From contig CAUYUA010000238.1 in assembly GCA_963575675.1 (NCBI GenBank), positions 1-23,438 on the forward strand: a DNA stretch of 23,438 bases, given 5' to 3'. This DNA comes from CAUYUA01 sp963575675 (GTDB lineage Bacteria; Pseudomonadota; Alphaproteobacteria; Azospirillales; Azospirillaceae). Numbering within the stretch: the first letter of the stretch is position 1; every line of letters starts with the position of its first letter. This document shows, piece after piece, positions 7,600 through 14,799 of this stretch. The notes below the pieces were generated by a model. It was not told the origin of the DNA and ran no database searches. It worked only from the letters and a program-made list of their open reading frames with translations. A program made the position numbers and the translations under genes.

Positions 7600-8577
7600 A
7601 TGGCCGCCTGGAACAGCGGATGGGCTCCTTATGTGCGGGTGGCCGAACGTCGCCGCAAGGCCGAGCGCGAAGTCGAAAAGATGCGCAAGAAGGGAGTGGT
7701 TGCTTCTCCGGTGGTGATTGCCGGACGAGGGATCGCTTCGACGTTCTGGGGTAAGGCGTGGTGCAACAATTTGGAGAGCTACCGGGATTATGAAAATCGC
7801 TTGCCGCGCGGCCGCACCTATGTTCGAAACGGCTCGGTGATCGACCTGCAAATTGCTCCGTTGTCGGTAAAGGCTCTGGTGAGCGGCTCGGAGATATACA
7901 AAGTTTCGGTCTCGATTGCCGCAGCATCCGAGGTGCAGTGGCGGTCGATCTGTCGAGATTGTGCCGGAGGCGTTGATTCTCTGGTTGAGCTGTTGCAGGG
8001 CAAGTTGTCGAAAGCGGTGATGGAGAGGCTCTGTCGGCAGGACGAAGGCTTGTTTCCCAAGCCGAAGGAAATCAAGTTCTCTTGCAGTTGTCCCGACTCC
8101 GCTTCGATGTGCAAGCATATTGCCGCCGTATTATATGGAGTCGGGGCGCGCTTGGACCAACAGCCGGAACTGTTGTTCCGGTTGCGCGCGGTCAACGAGG
8201 CTGATCTCGTGGCCGGTCTGGATCAAGCGCTTCCGTTGTCGAAGGCCGAGCCTGCTCCGGATAAAATTCTGGACTCCGACGATTTGTCTGCTTTGTTCGG
8301 CTTCGAATTGGCCGAGGGAAATGGTCTTCCGGCGGTTGCGGAGCCGGTGGTGGTGACGGAGAAAGTTGCGTCATCGGTTAAATCGTCTCGTGCCGGTTCT
8401 GCGTCGGTGGCAAAGAAAACCGAAGTCAAGATAAAATCAGTTGAGCCGAAGGAGACGAAATCGCGTTCGATCGGCGTAAAGGCGGCAAAGCTGGAGAAGC
8501 AAAGAATCGAACAACAGAAATCTAAACCAAAAGGTAACGCCGTATGGGATATTTCCGACATCTATAAAAATGAGTGA
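7600..8577 (+). CDS. SWIM zinc-finger domain protein
   Basis: A 325-aa protein starting 4 nt after the SNF2 gene, so the two are cotranscribed. The N-terminal block (WNSGWAPYVRVAERR, then FWGKAWCNNLESY and RLPRGRTYVRNGSV) is characteristic of SWIM partner proteins. The zinc finger is seen in FSCSCPDSASMCKHIAAVLY, with ligands C162, C164, C171 and H173 in the CxCx(n)CxH pattern, which in this family binds nucleic acid or protein partners. The last 80 residues are Ser/Lys-rich and probably disordered, ending WDISDIYKNE, which may be a short interaction motif (inference). It most likely serves as the DNA- or partner-binding subunit for the adjacent helicase. Nothing in the sequence looks damaged. 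Confidence 0.88.
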   Translation: MAAWNSGWAPYVRVAERRRKAEREVEKMRKKGVVASPVVIAGRGIASTFWGKAWCNNLESYRDYENRLPRGRTYVRNGSVIDLQIAPLSVKALVSGSEIYKVSVSIAAASEVQWRSICRDCAGGVDSLVELLQGKLSKAVMERLCRQDEGLFPKPKEIKFSCSCPDSASMCKHIAAVLYGVGARLDQQPELLFRLRAVNEADLVAGLDQALPLSKAEPAPDKILDSDDLSALFGFELAEGNGLPAVAEPVVVTEKVASSVKSSRAGSASVAKKTEVKIKSVEPKETKSRSIGVKAAKLEKQRIEQQKSKPKGNAVWDISDIYKNE

Positions 8578-8766
8578 TTGCTTTAGCTGTCTTCATAATT
8601 TGTGGGCGGCTTGGTTTCGGCTTGTTTTCTGGGGATTCGTTGCCCACTCAACGGGCTTACTCTCTCTCTTACCATCGGCTGTTTACGCATCCGATCATGG
8701 TCTAGTAACTGGGGCGTGAGCTTGTGTCGAGGGATTGATGGCTGTGGCGACTATAACGATTGCCTT
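8578..8766. other. Spacer between the SWIM gene and the Rpn pseudogene
   Basis: The only open frame (from 8602 on the plus strand) runs without recognisable features into the Rpn relic. It may include decayed N-terminal Rpn sequence, but I could not align it. No promoter or terminator is convincing here. Confidence 0.35.
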
Positions 8767-9046
8767 TTCTACAAGAAATTTGATAAGCTTTCTTATACTG
8801 TTCTCGCACAAAGAAAACGGGACGGCCGGTCTATATTTACGCACTCCTTGAACACAAGTCGTCGCCTGAAAAGCGGGCCGGTTTTCAACTGTTGGGCTAT
8901 ATCTATAATTTTTTATCGTGGTGGGAAAAGAACGAAGGCGAAAAACTCAAGGATGCAGAATGGCGTCTTCCGGCCGTTATTCCGCTCATCGTTTATCACG
9001 GAGATAAAGAATGGGAGGGTTTTCGGTTGAGATACATAGCACAATA
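8767..9046 (+). pseudogene. Broken Rpn-family nuclease/transposase
   Basis: In one frame the sequence reads FYKKFDKLSYTVLAQRKRDG; near 8823-8830 coding sense passes to another frame as RPVYIYALLEHKSSPEKRAG, then FQLLGYIYNFLSWWE and RLPAVIPLIVYHGDKEWEG. These are hallmark blocks of the Rpn / YhgA-like PD-(D/E)XK family (LLEHKSSPE, PAVIPLxVYHG). The N-terminus is absent or unrecognisable, a frameshift splits the middle, and the 3' part is replaced by the foldback element starting at 9015, which supplies the last codons and the stop at 9046. It cannot be functional. It belongs to a different Rpn subtype from the fragment at 21-113. Confidence 0.75.
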
Positions 9047-9238
9047 ACACATATTAGTTGTTTTTTTGGTGTGCAGAAATAGTTTTCATTTAAGAAAGCA
9101 ATATGTGACCTCCTGAATTCATGTCGCTTTATAGCGACTCGGGAGTCGTTCTTATTGCTTTCTTAAACGCAAACTATTTCTTCACATAAAAACAACCAGT
9201 ACGTGCAATTGCGCTATGTATCTCAACCGAAAACCCTC
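9015..9238. mobile_element. Foldback MITE-like element with about 85-bp inverted arms
   Basis: The outer 26 nt (9015-9040 and 9213-9238, starting GAGGGTTTTCGGTTGAGATA) are perfect inverted repeats. The complementarity continues with mismatches to 9103 and 9153, closing on TTTAAGAAAGCAATA. The 49-nt centre holds two hairpins: GTCGCT-TTAT-AGCGAC (9123-9138) and GACTC-GG-GAGTC (9136-9147), which share two bases. There is no protein-coding gene. It interrupts the Rpn pseudogene. No clear target duplication is seen (ATGG on the left, TAAT on the right), so it is old or the flanks have changed. The mobilising transposase is unknown. Confidence 0.75.
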
Positions 9239-9509
9239 TAATTTTTATGGTATCACTTTCCGAGTACTCTTAATTTTAAGAGAAATTGAATCATAACTGC
9301 AAACGAAAAACAATAGGAATATATATCAGGATGCCCTTTGTGTAAGAGTTGTTTTATAAGTATTCTATAGATACATGATTGGATGGATGGTTTTTAGAAG
9401 TCCCCTTATCGGTCACTTCAGTCTGGAAATAGGGGCGAACCACCCGGTCGATATGGTCGAAACCTATCCGGGAGAGACCACCGCTGAGACACGGACTTCA
9501 TCGCGTCCA
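9239..9509. other. AT-rich spacer passing into GC-rich DNA
   Basis: The first 170 nt are AT-rich with no open frame of note. From about 9400 the composition becomes GC-rich. A plus-strand frame reads FSLEIGANHPVDMVETYPGE and ends soon after. It looks protein-like but I cannot assign it, so it may be a relic. This is the left border of the compositional island carrying the hydrolase gene. Confidence 0.35.
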
Positions 9510-9547
9510 CCACCGCCGAGAGCCGCCCACGCCTAGGGCGGCGGTGG
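9510..9547 (-). terminator. Strong GC-rich hairpin downstream of the hydrolase gene
   Basis: CCACCGCCG (9510-9518) pairs with CGGCGGTGG (9539-9547). A competing inner stem is GCCGCCC (9522-9528) with GGGCGGC (9536-9542). It lies 43 nt beyond the minus-strand stop at 9591. There is no T-run, so it may be a hairpin that only stabilises the 3' end. Confidence 0.4.
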
Positions 9548-9590
9548 CGGTGATGATGCTGGGGAGGGTCGAGGGATCGGGCGTGAGGAT

Positions 9591-10616
9591 TCAGAACAGG
9601 GTGTAGACGTTCTTTTCAGTGTCGTAGGCCTTGCGCTTGGGGCGCTGGCCGACCAGTGTGGTGACGATATCAGCCCGCACGATAGGTGACTGGCGGTAGT
9701 ACTGGTGCGAGCGGTCGGGAGCATCGACTAGAGTGTTGATGTAGTCGTTGACTCCGGTGCAGTTTACGAACTCATAGACGTTGGGCGAAAACTGGTGCAG
9801 GTCGGCCTTGTTGGCGGGGCCGTTATAGCCCAGCCCCCAGTCACCGTTGGCAGTGTGGCTGAGATCCATGGCGATGTCGTCGTTGGCGTAATAGACGGTG
9901 ATTTCTCGTGCCAGTCGCCACAGATTGGCGAGTCTGCCGTTCGGTTGGCCGAAGGTGGTGCTGACCTCGTCGGCCGCCGCCAGGATCGCTTCTTCGAACA
10001 ACGGTACTGCTGGCGGCGTCTCGCCGCTCCCGGAATAGAGCCGCTCCACCGCAAAGCTGAAGGCCCAGTTGCCCATGCTGTGGCACAGCAGATTGACACG
10101 GCGGCGTTTGGGCCGGTTGGGCTGAGCACGCAACCGGTCGATGGCGCCGAGGAAACTGCACAGCGCCGCCGCCGAAGCCTTGGCGTTCTTCTGGTCGTGT
10201 CGGTAGTCGCCCAATATCCCGCCATTGCGGAGGGTATCCCAGATGGTGTAGCCGTTGGACGGCCAGGTGAAGGCCAACACGTCGAAGGAACTGCTGGCGT
10301 TTGGGATGTTGAAGTTCGACAGCCACAGCTGGTTGTAGGCGGCCCGCTTGATGGCGTCGGGGAAGGCATTAGCGGTGCCGTGGATGAACACCAGCAAGTC
10401 GTTGTCGGAGACCGCTAGGGCATCAATCACCTCGGTCTCGGTGCGAAAATCAATGGCTACGATCTCCCCGCTGGACGGCGACTTCAGATCGATCTTGTCG
10501 ACCTGAGCAGCGCCGAAGGTAATGGCGTTGTCTGCAACCGGCTCGTCGCCGAAATTAGCGATACCGTTCACCGGGGCGGCCGGAATGCGGTTGGTGGCAA
10601 AGAACAGATGCGGCAT
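9591..10616 (-). CDS. Alpha/beta hydrolase, DUF900-like esterase/lipase
   Basis: A 341-aa product with a clear alpha/beta-hydrolase plan: strand-turn LLVFIHG (75-80), the FTWPSNG block, and a nucleophile elbow CHSMGN with S180. Plausible partners are D246 or D247 in YYANDDIAM and H304 in DRSHQYY; those are inferences. The combination of FIHG, WPS and HSMGN is typical of the DUF900 esterase/lipase group. There is no signal peptide, so the enzyme is expected in the cytoplasm, unless exported by another route. A GAGGGGG stretch at about 10625-10631 (minus strand) serves as ribosome site for the ATG at 10616. The gene is visibly more GC-rich than its neighbours and stands alone in opposite orientation, which suggests horizontal acquisition. 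The substrate is unknown. Confidence 0.82.
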   Translation of the reverse strand: MPHLFFATNRIPAAPVNGIANFGDEPVADNAITFGAAQVDKIDLKSPSSGEIVAIDFRTETEVIDALAVSDNDLLVFIHGTANAFPDAIKRAAYNQLWLSNFNIPNASSSFDVLAFTWPSNGYTIWDTLRNGGILGDYRHDQKNAKASAAALCSFLGAIDRLRAQPNRPKRRRVNLLCHSMGNWAFSFAVERLYSGSGETPPAVPLFEEAILAAADEVSTTFGQPNGRLANLWRLAREITVYYANDDIAMDLSHTANGDWGLGYNGPANKADLHQFSPNVYEFVNCTGVNDYINTLVDAPDRSHQYYRQSPIVRADIVTTLVGQRPKRKAYDTEKNVYTLF

Positions 10617-11076
10617 AAGGTGATCCCCCTCAGGATTGCATTTCTGGTTGATATCTCGCCGGTCAGGTTGGTCTCGACTCCGTTTCGAGTTGCGCCACCT
10701 CCGAATCGCCCCGGCTGTTGCATTCCGGCCACTGCGTCAGCCGAAGCGGACTTTGATCTCAATCTGCGAAGTTTAAGAAGCGTCAACTCGTTGTTTTGTA
10801 AGAAGAGATTTCGTTACGTGTTCCTTTCGCTTGTCGGTTTAACCTACAACTTTTTGATGAATCGGGAATCTGATTTATCTAAAATTGCGGAGAAAGGTTC
10901 GCAAAGTGTCACGCCCCGTCAACCGATCAAGGTAAAACTGCCATGACCAACCCGTAGCTCGGGTTATTATAGAAAGATTAAAAGGGTCTTTGGCATAACC
11001 AATATTCCGTTCATAATCCGTGGATTATAGTGCAGGTAGATGTTCGTTTACTCACGACCGAAGATAAAGTTTGGGA
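10617..11076. other. Intergenic region between the hydrolase gene and ndk
   Basis: The first 150 nt continue the GC-rich island; after about 10780 the composition falls. A 112-aa plus-strand frame (10608-10946) has no recognisable features and no good ribosome site, and I do not call it. Hairpins seen: AACCCG-TAGCT-CGGGTT (10949-10965), and a near-perfect palindrome ATAATCC-GT-GGATTAT (11013-11028) that could be an operator or a small structural element in the ndk upstream region. Confidence 0.4.
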
Positions 11077-11106
11077 TTGCTCAGACCATAGAGCCGGCGA
11101 TATAAG
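11077..11106 (+). promoter_or_regulatory. Candidate sigma-70 promoter of ndk
   Basis: TTGCTC (11077-11082) and TATAAG (11101-11106) are 18 nt apart; GATATA (11099-11104) is an alternative -10. The site is about 40 nt upstream of the ndk start. Only visual match to consensus. Confidence 0.35.
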
Positions 11107-11146
11107 AGAAAATTTTTCAGAGTTCAAAAAAAGGAGCTTGTTTCCA

Positions 11147-11569
11147 ATGGCCACTGAGCGGACACTATCAATCATTAAGCCCGACGCCACACGGCGCAAT
11201 TTGACAGGTCAGATCAACGCGCGTTTTGAAACCGCAGGCCTACGAATCGTCGCGCAGAAGCGGATTCAGTTAACACGCGCTCAAGCTGAAGGCTTCTACG
11301 CCGTTCATGCCGCTCGGCCATTTTTCAACGATTTGTGCGCTTTCATGACCTCCGGTCCGGTTGTGGTCCAGGTGTTGGAAGGTGAAAACGCCATGGCCCG
11401 CAATCGGGAAGTCATGGGCGCCACCAATCCAGCAAACGCCGCCGAAGGCACGATTCGTCGCGATTTCGCCGAATCAATCGAAGCCAACTCGGTTCATGGC
11501 TCTGATAGTCAAGAAAACGCCGCAGTCGAAATCGCCTATTTCTTTAGTCAGTGCGAAATCGTCGGCTAA
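11147..11569 (+). CDS. ndk: Nucleoside diphosphate kinase
   Basis: A 140-aa enzyme that transfers the gamma-phosphate of ATP to nucleoside diphosphates through a phosphohistidine, keeping (d)NTP pools balanced in the cytoplasm. Visible family residues are K11 in IIKPDA, Y51 in YAVHAARPFF, R104-R105 in the IRRDFA block, and the catalytic H117 in ANSVHGSD. Length matches the standard short bacterial form. The ATG at 11147 is preceded by AGGAG at 11132-11136 with a 10-nt spacer; upstream in-frame starts from 11030 lack this site and the family start is MATERT. It is followed by a rho-independent terminator and appears to be monocistronic. Confidence 0.97.
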   Translation: MATERTLSIIKPDATRRNLTGQINARFETAGLRIVAQKRIQLTRAQAEGFYAVHAARPFFNDLCAFMTSGPVVVQVLEGENAMARNREVMGATNPANAAEGTIRRDFAESIEANSVHGSDSQENAAVEIAYFFSQCEIVG

Positions 11570-11578
11570 GCCCAATTC

Positions 11579-11602
11579 GCCGCGCTTTTCGCGTAAGGCG
11601 GC
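11579..11602 (+). other. Small GC hairpin after ndk
   Basis: GCCGC (11579-11583) pairs with GCGGC (11598-11602) ten nt past the ndk stop. It has no T-run and is probably an mRNA 3'-end structure ahead of the true terminator at 11621-11681. Confidence 0.35.
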
Positions 11603-11620
11603 CTTAATCAAAAGGGATGG

Positions 11621-11681
11621 GCGTGAAGAGTGACGGCCACGGTCAACCTCCGTGGAGGCGCTCTGCACGCTCTCTTTTTTT
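11621..11681 (+). terminator. Rho-independent terminator of ndk
   Basis: GCGTGAAGAG (11621-11630) pairs with CTCTGCACGC (11661-11670) with one mismatch, enclosing an inner CCACGG/CCGTGG hairpin (11637-11655). The stem is followed by TCTCTTTTTTT, ending at 11681. A strong plus-strand terminator. Confidence 0.7.
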
Positions 11682-11834
11682 ATCTTCCTTTTTGGGATAT
11701 TTTCGTTGATTCTGTCCCCTCTTGAGGGCGCGCGGCGGCGCACACCAACCCCAGCCGCACACAAACCCCAAGCGCCGCGTTGTTGATTTTTTATATTTTC
11801 CGTCTATGGCCAAACCTCTCAGGGAGTGTCGTCG

Positions 11835-12305
11835 ATGTCCGTGAAAGAACAACCCAGTGTGGACTCTCTTTTGGGGCCTGAGCTGGAAGGGCGACTGGAT
11901 CTAGCCGACGCACGCATCGTCGGGTTGTTGGTGCGCGGTTTCGCCGATCGAACCCTAGAGATGTTTCAGCGCGTTCTAGCCGACGAAGCGTCGCAGGACG
12001 AGGCTATTGAAGAAGTTTCTCGCGTTGCCGATTCTTTGAACACTTTATTTTTGGGACAAGCTCTAGACGGCAATGTAACGGTTGGACCGTGGAACTCTCC
12101 GAATCGATTGGGCGCATTCGTCCAGAACTTGTTCGGCTTCGAACAACCTCCGGAGCAATGCGTGCGCGCATTATTAATTTTTTTCGCCACACACTTGATG
12201 CGTGCGCTACAGACCAATTCTTCGGACTGGAACCGAACGGTTGAGCTGCTTAACCATGAAATGACCGACATTCTCTTGGGGCGGATGCCAAATCAATCTC
12301 CGTAA
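11835..12305 (+). CDS. Hypothetical protein, 156 aa
   Basis: The start is taken as ATG 11835, with AGGGAG at 11821-11826 placed 8 nt upstream; the frame also offers GTG 11826, which overlaps that site. I do not recognise the family. The product is acidic in its first half and appears largely helical, with amphipathic segments such as DLADARIVGLLVRGFADRTL and a hydrophobic stretch ALLIFFATHLMRAL (about 113-126) that is too broken by charged neighbours to be a confident membrane span. There is no signal peptide or catalytic motif. It lies between the ndk terminator and a long repeat-bearing gap, so it is probably its own transcription unit. Codon usage looks like that of neighbouring genes, so it is probably a real gene of unknown function. 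Confidence 0.65.
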   Translation: MSVKEQPSVDSLLGPELEGRLDLADARIVGLLVRGFADRTLEMFQRVLADEASQDEAIEEVSRVADSLNTLFLGQALDGNVTVGPWNSPNRLGAFVQNLFGFEQPPEQCVRALLIFFATHLMRALQTNSSDWNRTVELLNHEMTDILLGRMPNQSP

Positions 12306-12322
12306 AGCAGCACTATACTCTA

Positions 12323-12342
12323 GCTCATCCTGGACTCCGGGG
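12323..12342 (+). repeat. Dispersed repeat segment A, copy 1
   Basis: It matches 16219-16238 at 19 of 20 positions (one A/G difference), and its core appears inverted at 12746-12758. The CTCATCCTG core resembles ends of palindromic repeats common in alphaproteobacterial genomes. Confidence 0.6.
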
Positions 12343-12615
12343 TGTTTCTCAGGGCAATCGGGTGAAGCCGCAAGCACAATCGAGCACGGTTCGGAATTGG
12401 GTGGATATTTTGTTGCGACGCCATGGAAGGACGCAGCCATTTTTTGAAGCGGCCATGATAGCCATTGACGTTGTTAATATGAAGATCAGTCGCTGCGAAT
12501 TTTGGGGCAGAGCAACTAATTTTCTGTAAATTGTCACAAGGCGGCTTATTTTTTTGCTCTGTTGACGATTAATGTTTTAGATTGAGATGGACCTTTCCCG
12601 CAAACCACTCTTCGT

Positions 12616-12635
12616 CGCACTCCGCAAGGAGTGCG
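12616..12635 (+). other. Hairpin with GCAA tetraloop
   Basis: CGCACTCC (12616-12623), loop GCAA, and GGAGTGCG (12628-12635) form a perfect 8-bp stem capped by a GNRA tetraloop. Partial pairing extends outward (CTC with GAG). The arrangement is typical of structured RNA, but there is no promoter or known RNA family match. Confidence 0.4.
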
Positions 12636-12663
12636 GAGATGAGTCGTAGGTAGGGCGCCGGAT

Positions 12664-12736
12664 AGAATCACATAATTTTCCTAAGGAAAAGCTTCATCAC
12701 CCGACTTCTTATGGGACTTATTGTCGCACGCTCACC
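12664..12736 (+). repeat. Dispersed repeat segment C, copy 1
   Basis: This 73-nt segment, beginning AGAATCACATAA, aligns without gaps to 16355-16427 with 12 differences (about 84% identical by hand count). It holds a small hairpin TTTTCC-TAA-GGAAAA. No peptide is preserved between the copies. Confidence 0.65.
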
Positions 12737-12745
12737 ACCCCGAAA

Positions 12746-12758
12746 CCCAGGATGAGCC
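12746..12758 (-). repeat. Inverted copy of dispersed repeat segment A core
   Basis: CCCAGGATGAGCC is the reverse complement of GGCTCATCCTGGG, found at 16218-16230 and, with minor change, at 12323. It may mark the right end of the non-coding repeat element starting at 12323. Confidence 0.45.
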
Positions 12759-12976
12759 GAAGGTTTCATCCACATTGTTCATGCAACTCTTACGACATCA
12801 GCGGCAACGAACCTGTTGATTGCAATTCAAAAGATACTTGATTGTCAAGCGTGGAGCAAGATACTGTTCCCTTGTCAGCAGCAAACTCTATCCCTTTGGC
12901 CATGCGACCTCCGGTTTGGGGGAGAGGCCGCTTTAAACCAGCCTGCGGCGGCAAATACTTCGGCCTGAGGCAGTCT

Positions 12977-14452
12977 ATGTTTAACATGTCGGAGAGGTTG
13001 AGATTCCTACCATCCCTCGGCATTTACGGGGGCATGGTCGTTCTTCTACTTAGTTTTGCGATTTGGTTGGCGGTCGACCTGACCGACGGTCGAGCGCGGA
13101 TTGTTTCGGAGCGATTGGCGTTGGCGGCACAGAAAAGCCAGTTCATGAGCCAGTGGTTTGGAACAACGATCATCTCCGCCGATTACGTCTTGCTTGACAT
13201 TAACGGCAAGATAACCCCAGCAGACCTGAGCGCTCACGCCAATGAGCCGAAATACTTTGAAAAACTTAACGGTTGGCTGAATGAAAAGCTAGCCACAATT
13301 CCACGCGTAACGGGAATAGGCATATACGATGAAAACTGTGTTTTTCGCGCTGCGGCCGATCCTCAGATTGTTGGATTTCGGAGCAACCAAAAATCTTGTC
13401 AAGACCTTTCAGTGAGACTTGATGAGCGGGTTTACATCCAGTATGTGCCCGCCCAGAAATCGGCCAATAAGCAGCCCGCCATTCTCGTCAGCCGCCATCA
13501 TCTTTCGGTAGATGGTAAGTTGCTCGGCGGCGCTCTGATTGCCATCAATCTCGTTAACGCACAGGAATGGATAACATCTTTTTCTATCGATCCCAAAGAT
13601 GTGCTGGCCATTATCGACAACGAAGGAACCCTGCTCGCCCGCAACCCAACTCTACCCGTGGCAATAGGCGCTCGCACGGCCCCTCCTGATGAAAGTCGCC
13701 GCTTCAGTGAGAGTCGTTTTACAACATCGTTCACCGCCAAATCTCCGTTGGATGGGCGAGAGCGGTTCTATGGCCTAAGTAAAATCGAGGGGGTTCCACT
13801 GGTGGTTATGGTCGGCTACGACCTCGAAAGAAGCCTTGCTGAGTGGTGGCGTCGAGTGTGGCAGATTTCTGTCGGTTTCTTGACGCTCTTGGTCGTGTCC
13901 GCTTTAGCCCTGCGCGCCCACATGATCGCCGTTCGCCAGCGTGAAGAGTTGCGCGTGCTCGCCACGACCGATCCGTTGACGGGTGTCGCCAACCGCCGCC
14001 AGTTAGTCCTGGCCGGGGAAAACGAGATAATACGCGCACACCGTTACGGAAAGCAAATGTCCCTGATTATGGTTGATATTGATCACTTTAAATCTGTTAA
14101 CGACACCTGGGGCCATCCGACTGGTGACCGTGCTATTCGAGCGCTAGCCGAAGGCATGAGGGCGACGACTCGGATGCAGGACGTGGTCGGGCGCTTGGGA
14201 GGAGAGGAATTCGCCGCCATTCTGTCGGAAACCGATCGGCGAGGGGCCTATACAAAGGCCGAATGTTTGCGCACGACGATTGAGAGCACCATCGTGAAGT
14301 CGGATAGTGATCAAAATGTGCAGTTCACTATCAGCGTCGGAATCGCTACGCTTTCATCAGAAGATCGTCGTTTTGAAAATTTGCTGGGCCGCGCTGACAA
14401 GGCTCTCTACGCCGCCAAGGCCGGTGGCCGCAATCAAGTTGTAATAGAATAA
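12977..14452 (+). CDS. Membrane-anchored diguanylate cyclase (GGDEF) with periplasmic Cache-like sensor
   Basis: A 491-aa protein making cyclic di-GMP from two GTP. The ATG at 12977 has TGAGG seven nt upstream; the frame continues to a TTG at 12842, but that extension lacks a ribosome site. Architecture: TM1 at about residues 12-33 (LGIYGGMVVLLLSFAIWLAV), an extracytoplasmic region of about 270 residues resembling a double Cache domain (LARNPTL, FYGLSKIEGVPLVVMVGYDL), TM2 (WQISVGFLTLLVVSALAL), then a GGDEF domain beginning ATTDPLTGVANRR. The catalytic loop is GGEEF (408-412) and the inhibitory RxxD site is present as RMQD (399-402), so an active, product-inhibited cyclase is expected. No EAL, HAMP or receiver domain. 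A histidine kinase gene follows after 347 nt, suggesting linked signalling, but not an obvious operon. The ligand is unknown. Confidence 0.93.
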   Translation: MFNMSERLRFLPSLGIYGGMVVLLLSFAIWLAVDLTDGRARIVSERLALAAQKSQFMSQWFGTTIISADYVLLDINGKITPADLSAHANEPKYFEKLNGWLNEKLATIPRVTGIGIYDENCVFRAAADPQIVGFRSNQKSCQDLSVRLDERVYIQYVPAQKSANKQPAILVSRHHLSVDGKLLGGALIAINLVNAQEWITSFSIDPKDVLAIIDNEGTLLARNPTLPVAIGARTAPPDESRRFSESRFTTSFTAKSPLDGRERFYGLSKIEGVPLVVMVGYDLERSLAEWWRRVWQISVGFLTLLVVSALALRAHMIAVRQREELRVLATTDPLTGVANRRQLVLAGENEIIRAHRYGKQMSLIMVDIDHFKSVNDTWGHPTGDRAIRALAEGMRATTRMQDVVGRLGGEEFAAILSETDRRGAYTKAECLRTTIESTIVKSDSDQNVQFTISVGIATLSSEDRRFENLLGRADKALYAAKAGGRNQVVIE

Positions 14453-14799
14453 GAGCGACGCTACATCGATCTTCTCCAAACCACGCCGAACAGAACTGAA
14501 AGAACCCAAGACAGATTGGAATTTTCTCCTGTGAAACGTAACGTGACTAGAACTGAACAGCTCTGAGGATGAGCCTAACGCATTTCGGTTCGTCTACTGA
14601 TACATGCTTCTTATAAAGTGTCGCGTGTAATTTTCTTGCGTATTGAGTGGTTGCGCGCGAGTATGATTGCTCGAAATTTTATCCACCAGGTTAAACGGCC
14701 TAGCGCGTCGTAGTCTTTTGCGCCATGATAGTGCGTCAATGCTGTTAATTCCGGAAGTCACCGGATGATGTTGGAACAAAGTAGTATGAGGAATTTGGT
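14453..14799. other. Intergenic region between the cyclase and kinase genes
   Basis: No gene is seen. It holds repeat segment B (14493-14519), a GAGGATGAGCC remnant (14565-14575) related to segment A, and a short TCCGG-AAGTCA-CCGGA hairpin at 14750-14765 ahead of the kinase ribosome site. No clear terminator follows the cyclase stop. The repeats link this gap to those at 12306 and 16189. Confidence 0.5.
14493..14519 (+). repeat. Dispersed repeat segment B, copy 1
   Basis: A 27-nt segment containing ACCCAAGACAGATTGG matches 16321-16347 with three differences. Its partner lies just before segment C copy 2, so this is probably a fragment of the same repeat. Confidence 0.6.

Larger units (their letters stand above)
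12306..12976. other. Repeat-bearing region upstream of the diguanylate cyclase gene
   Basis: No gene is supported over 670 nt; the reading frame upstream of the cyclase ATG has only a TTG start (12842). It contains repeat segments related to the gap at 16189-16576: GCTCATCCTGGACTCCGGGG (12323-12342), the 73-nt segment at 12664-12736, and an inverted copy of the first, CCCAGGATGAGCC (12746-12758). The opposed ends GCTCATCCTGG and CCAGGATGAGC could bound an approximately 436-bp non-coding element. A GNRA-capped hairpin lies at 12616-12635. Confidence 0.5.

Noticed and set aside
8602..9030. A 142-aa intact gene on the plus strand
   Set aside because: The frame overlaps a better-supported, frameshifted Rpn relic, and its own product has no family features.
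10608..10946. A 112-aa gene upstream of ndk
   Set aside because: No ribosome site or motif; it starts inside the hydrolase gene and crosses a composition boundary.
12590..12660. A c-di-GMP-I (GEMM) riboswitch upstream of the diguanylate cyclase
   Set aside because: It shares GCAAACC and a GNRA loop, but lacks the second GCAAAGC-containing half and the tetraloop receptor, and lies over 300 nt from the start codon.
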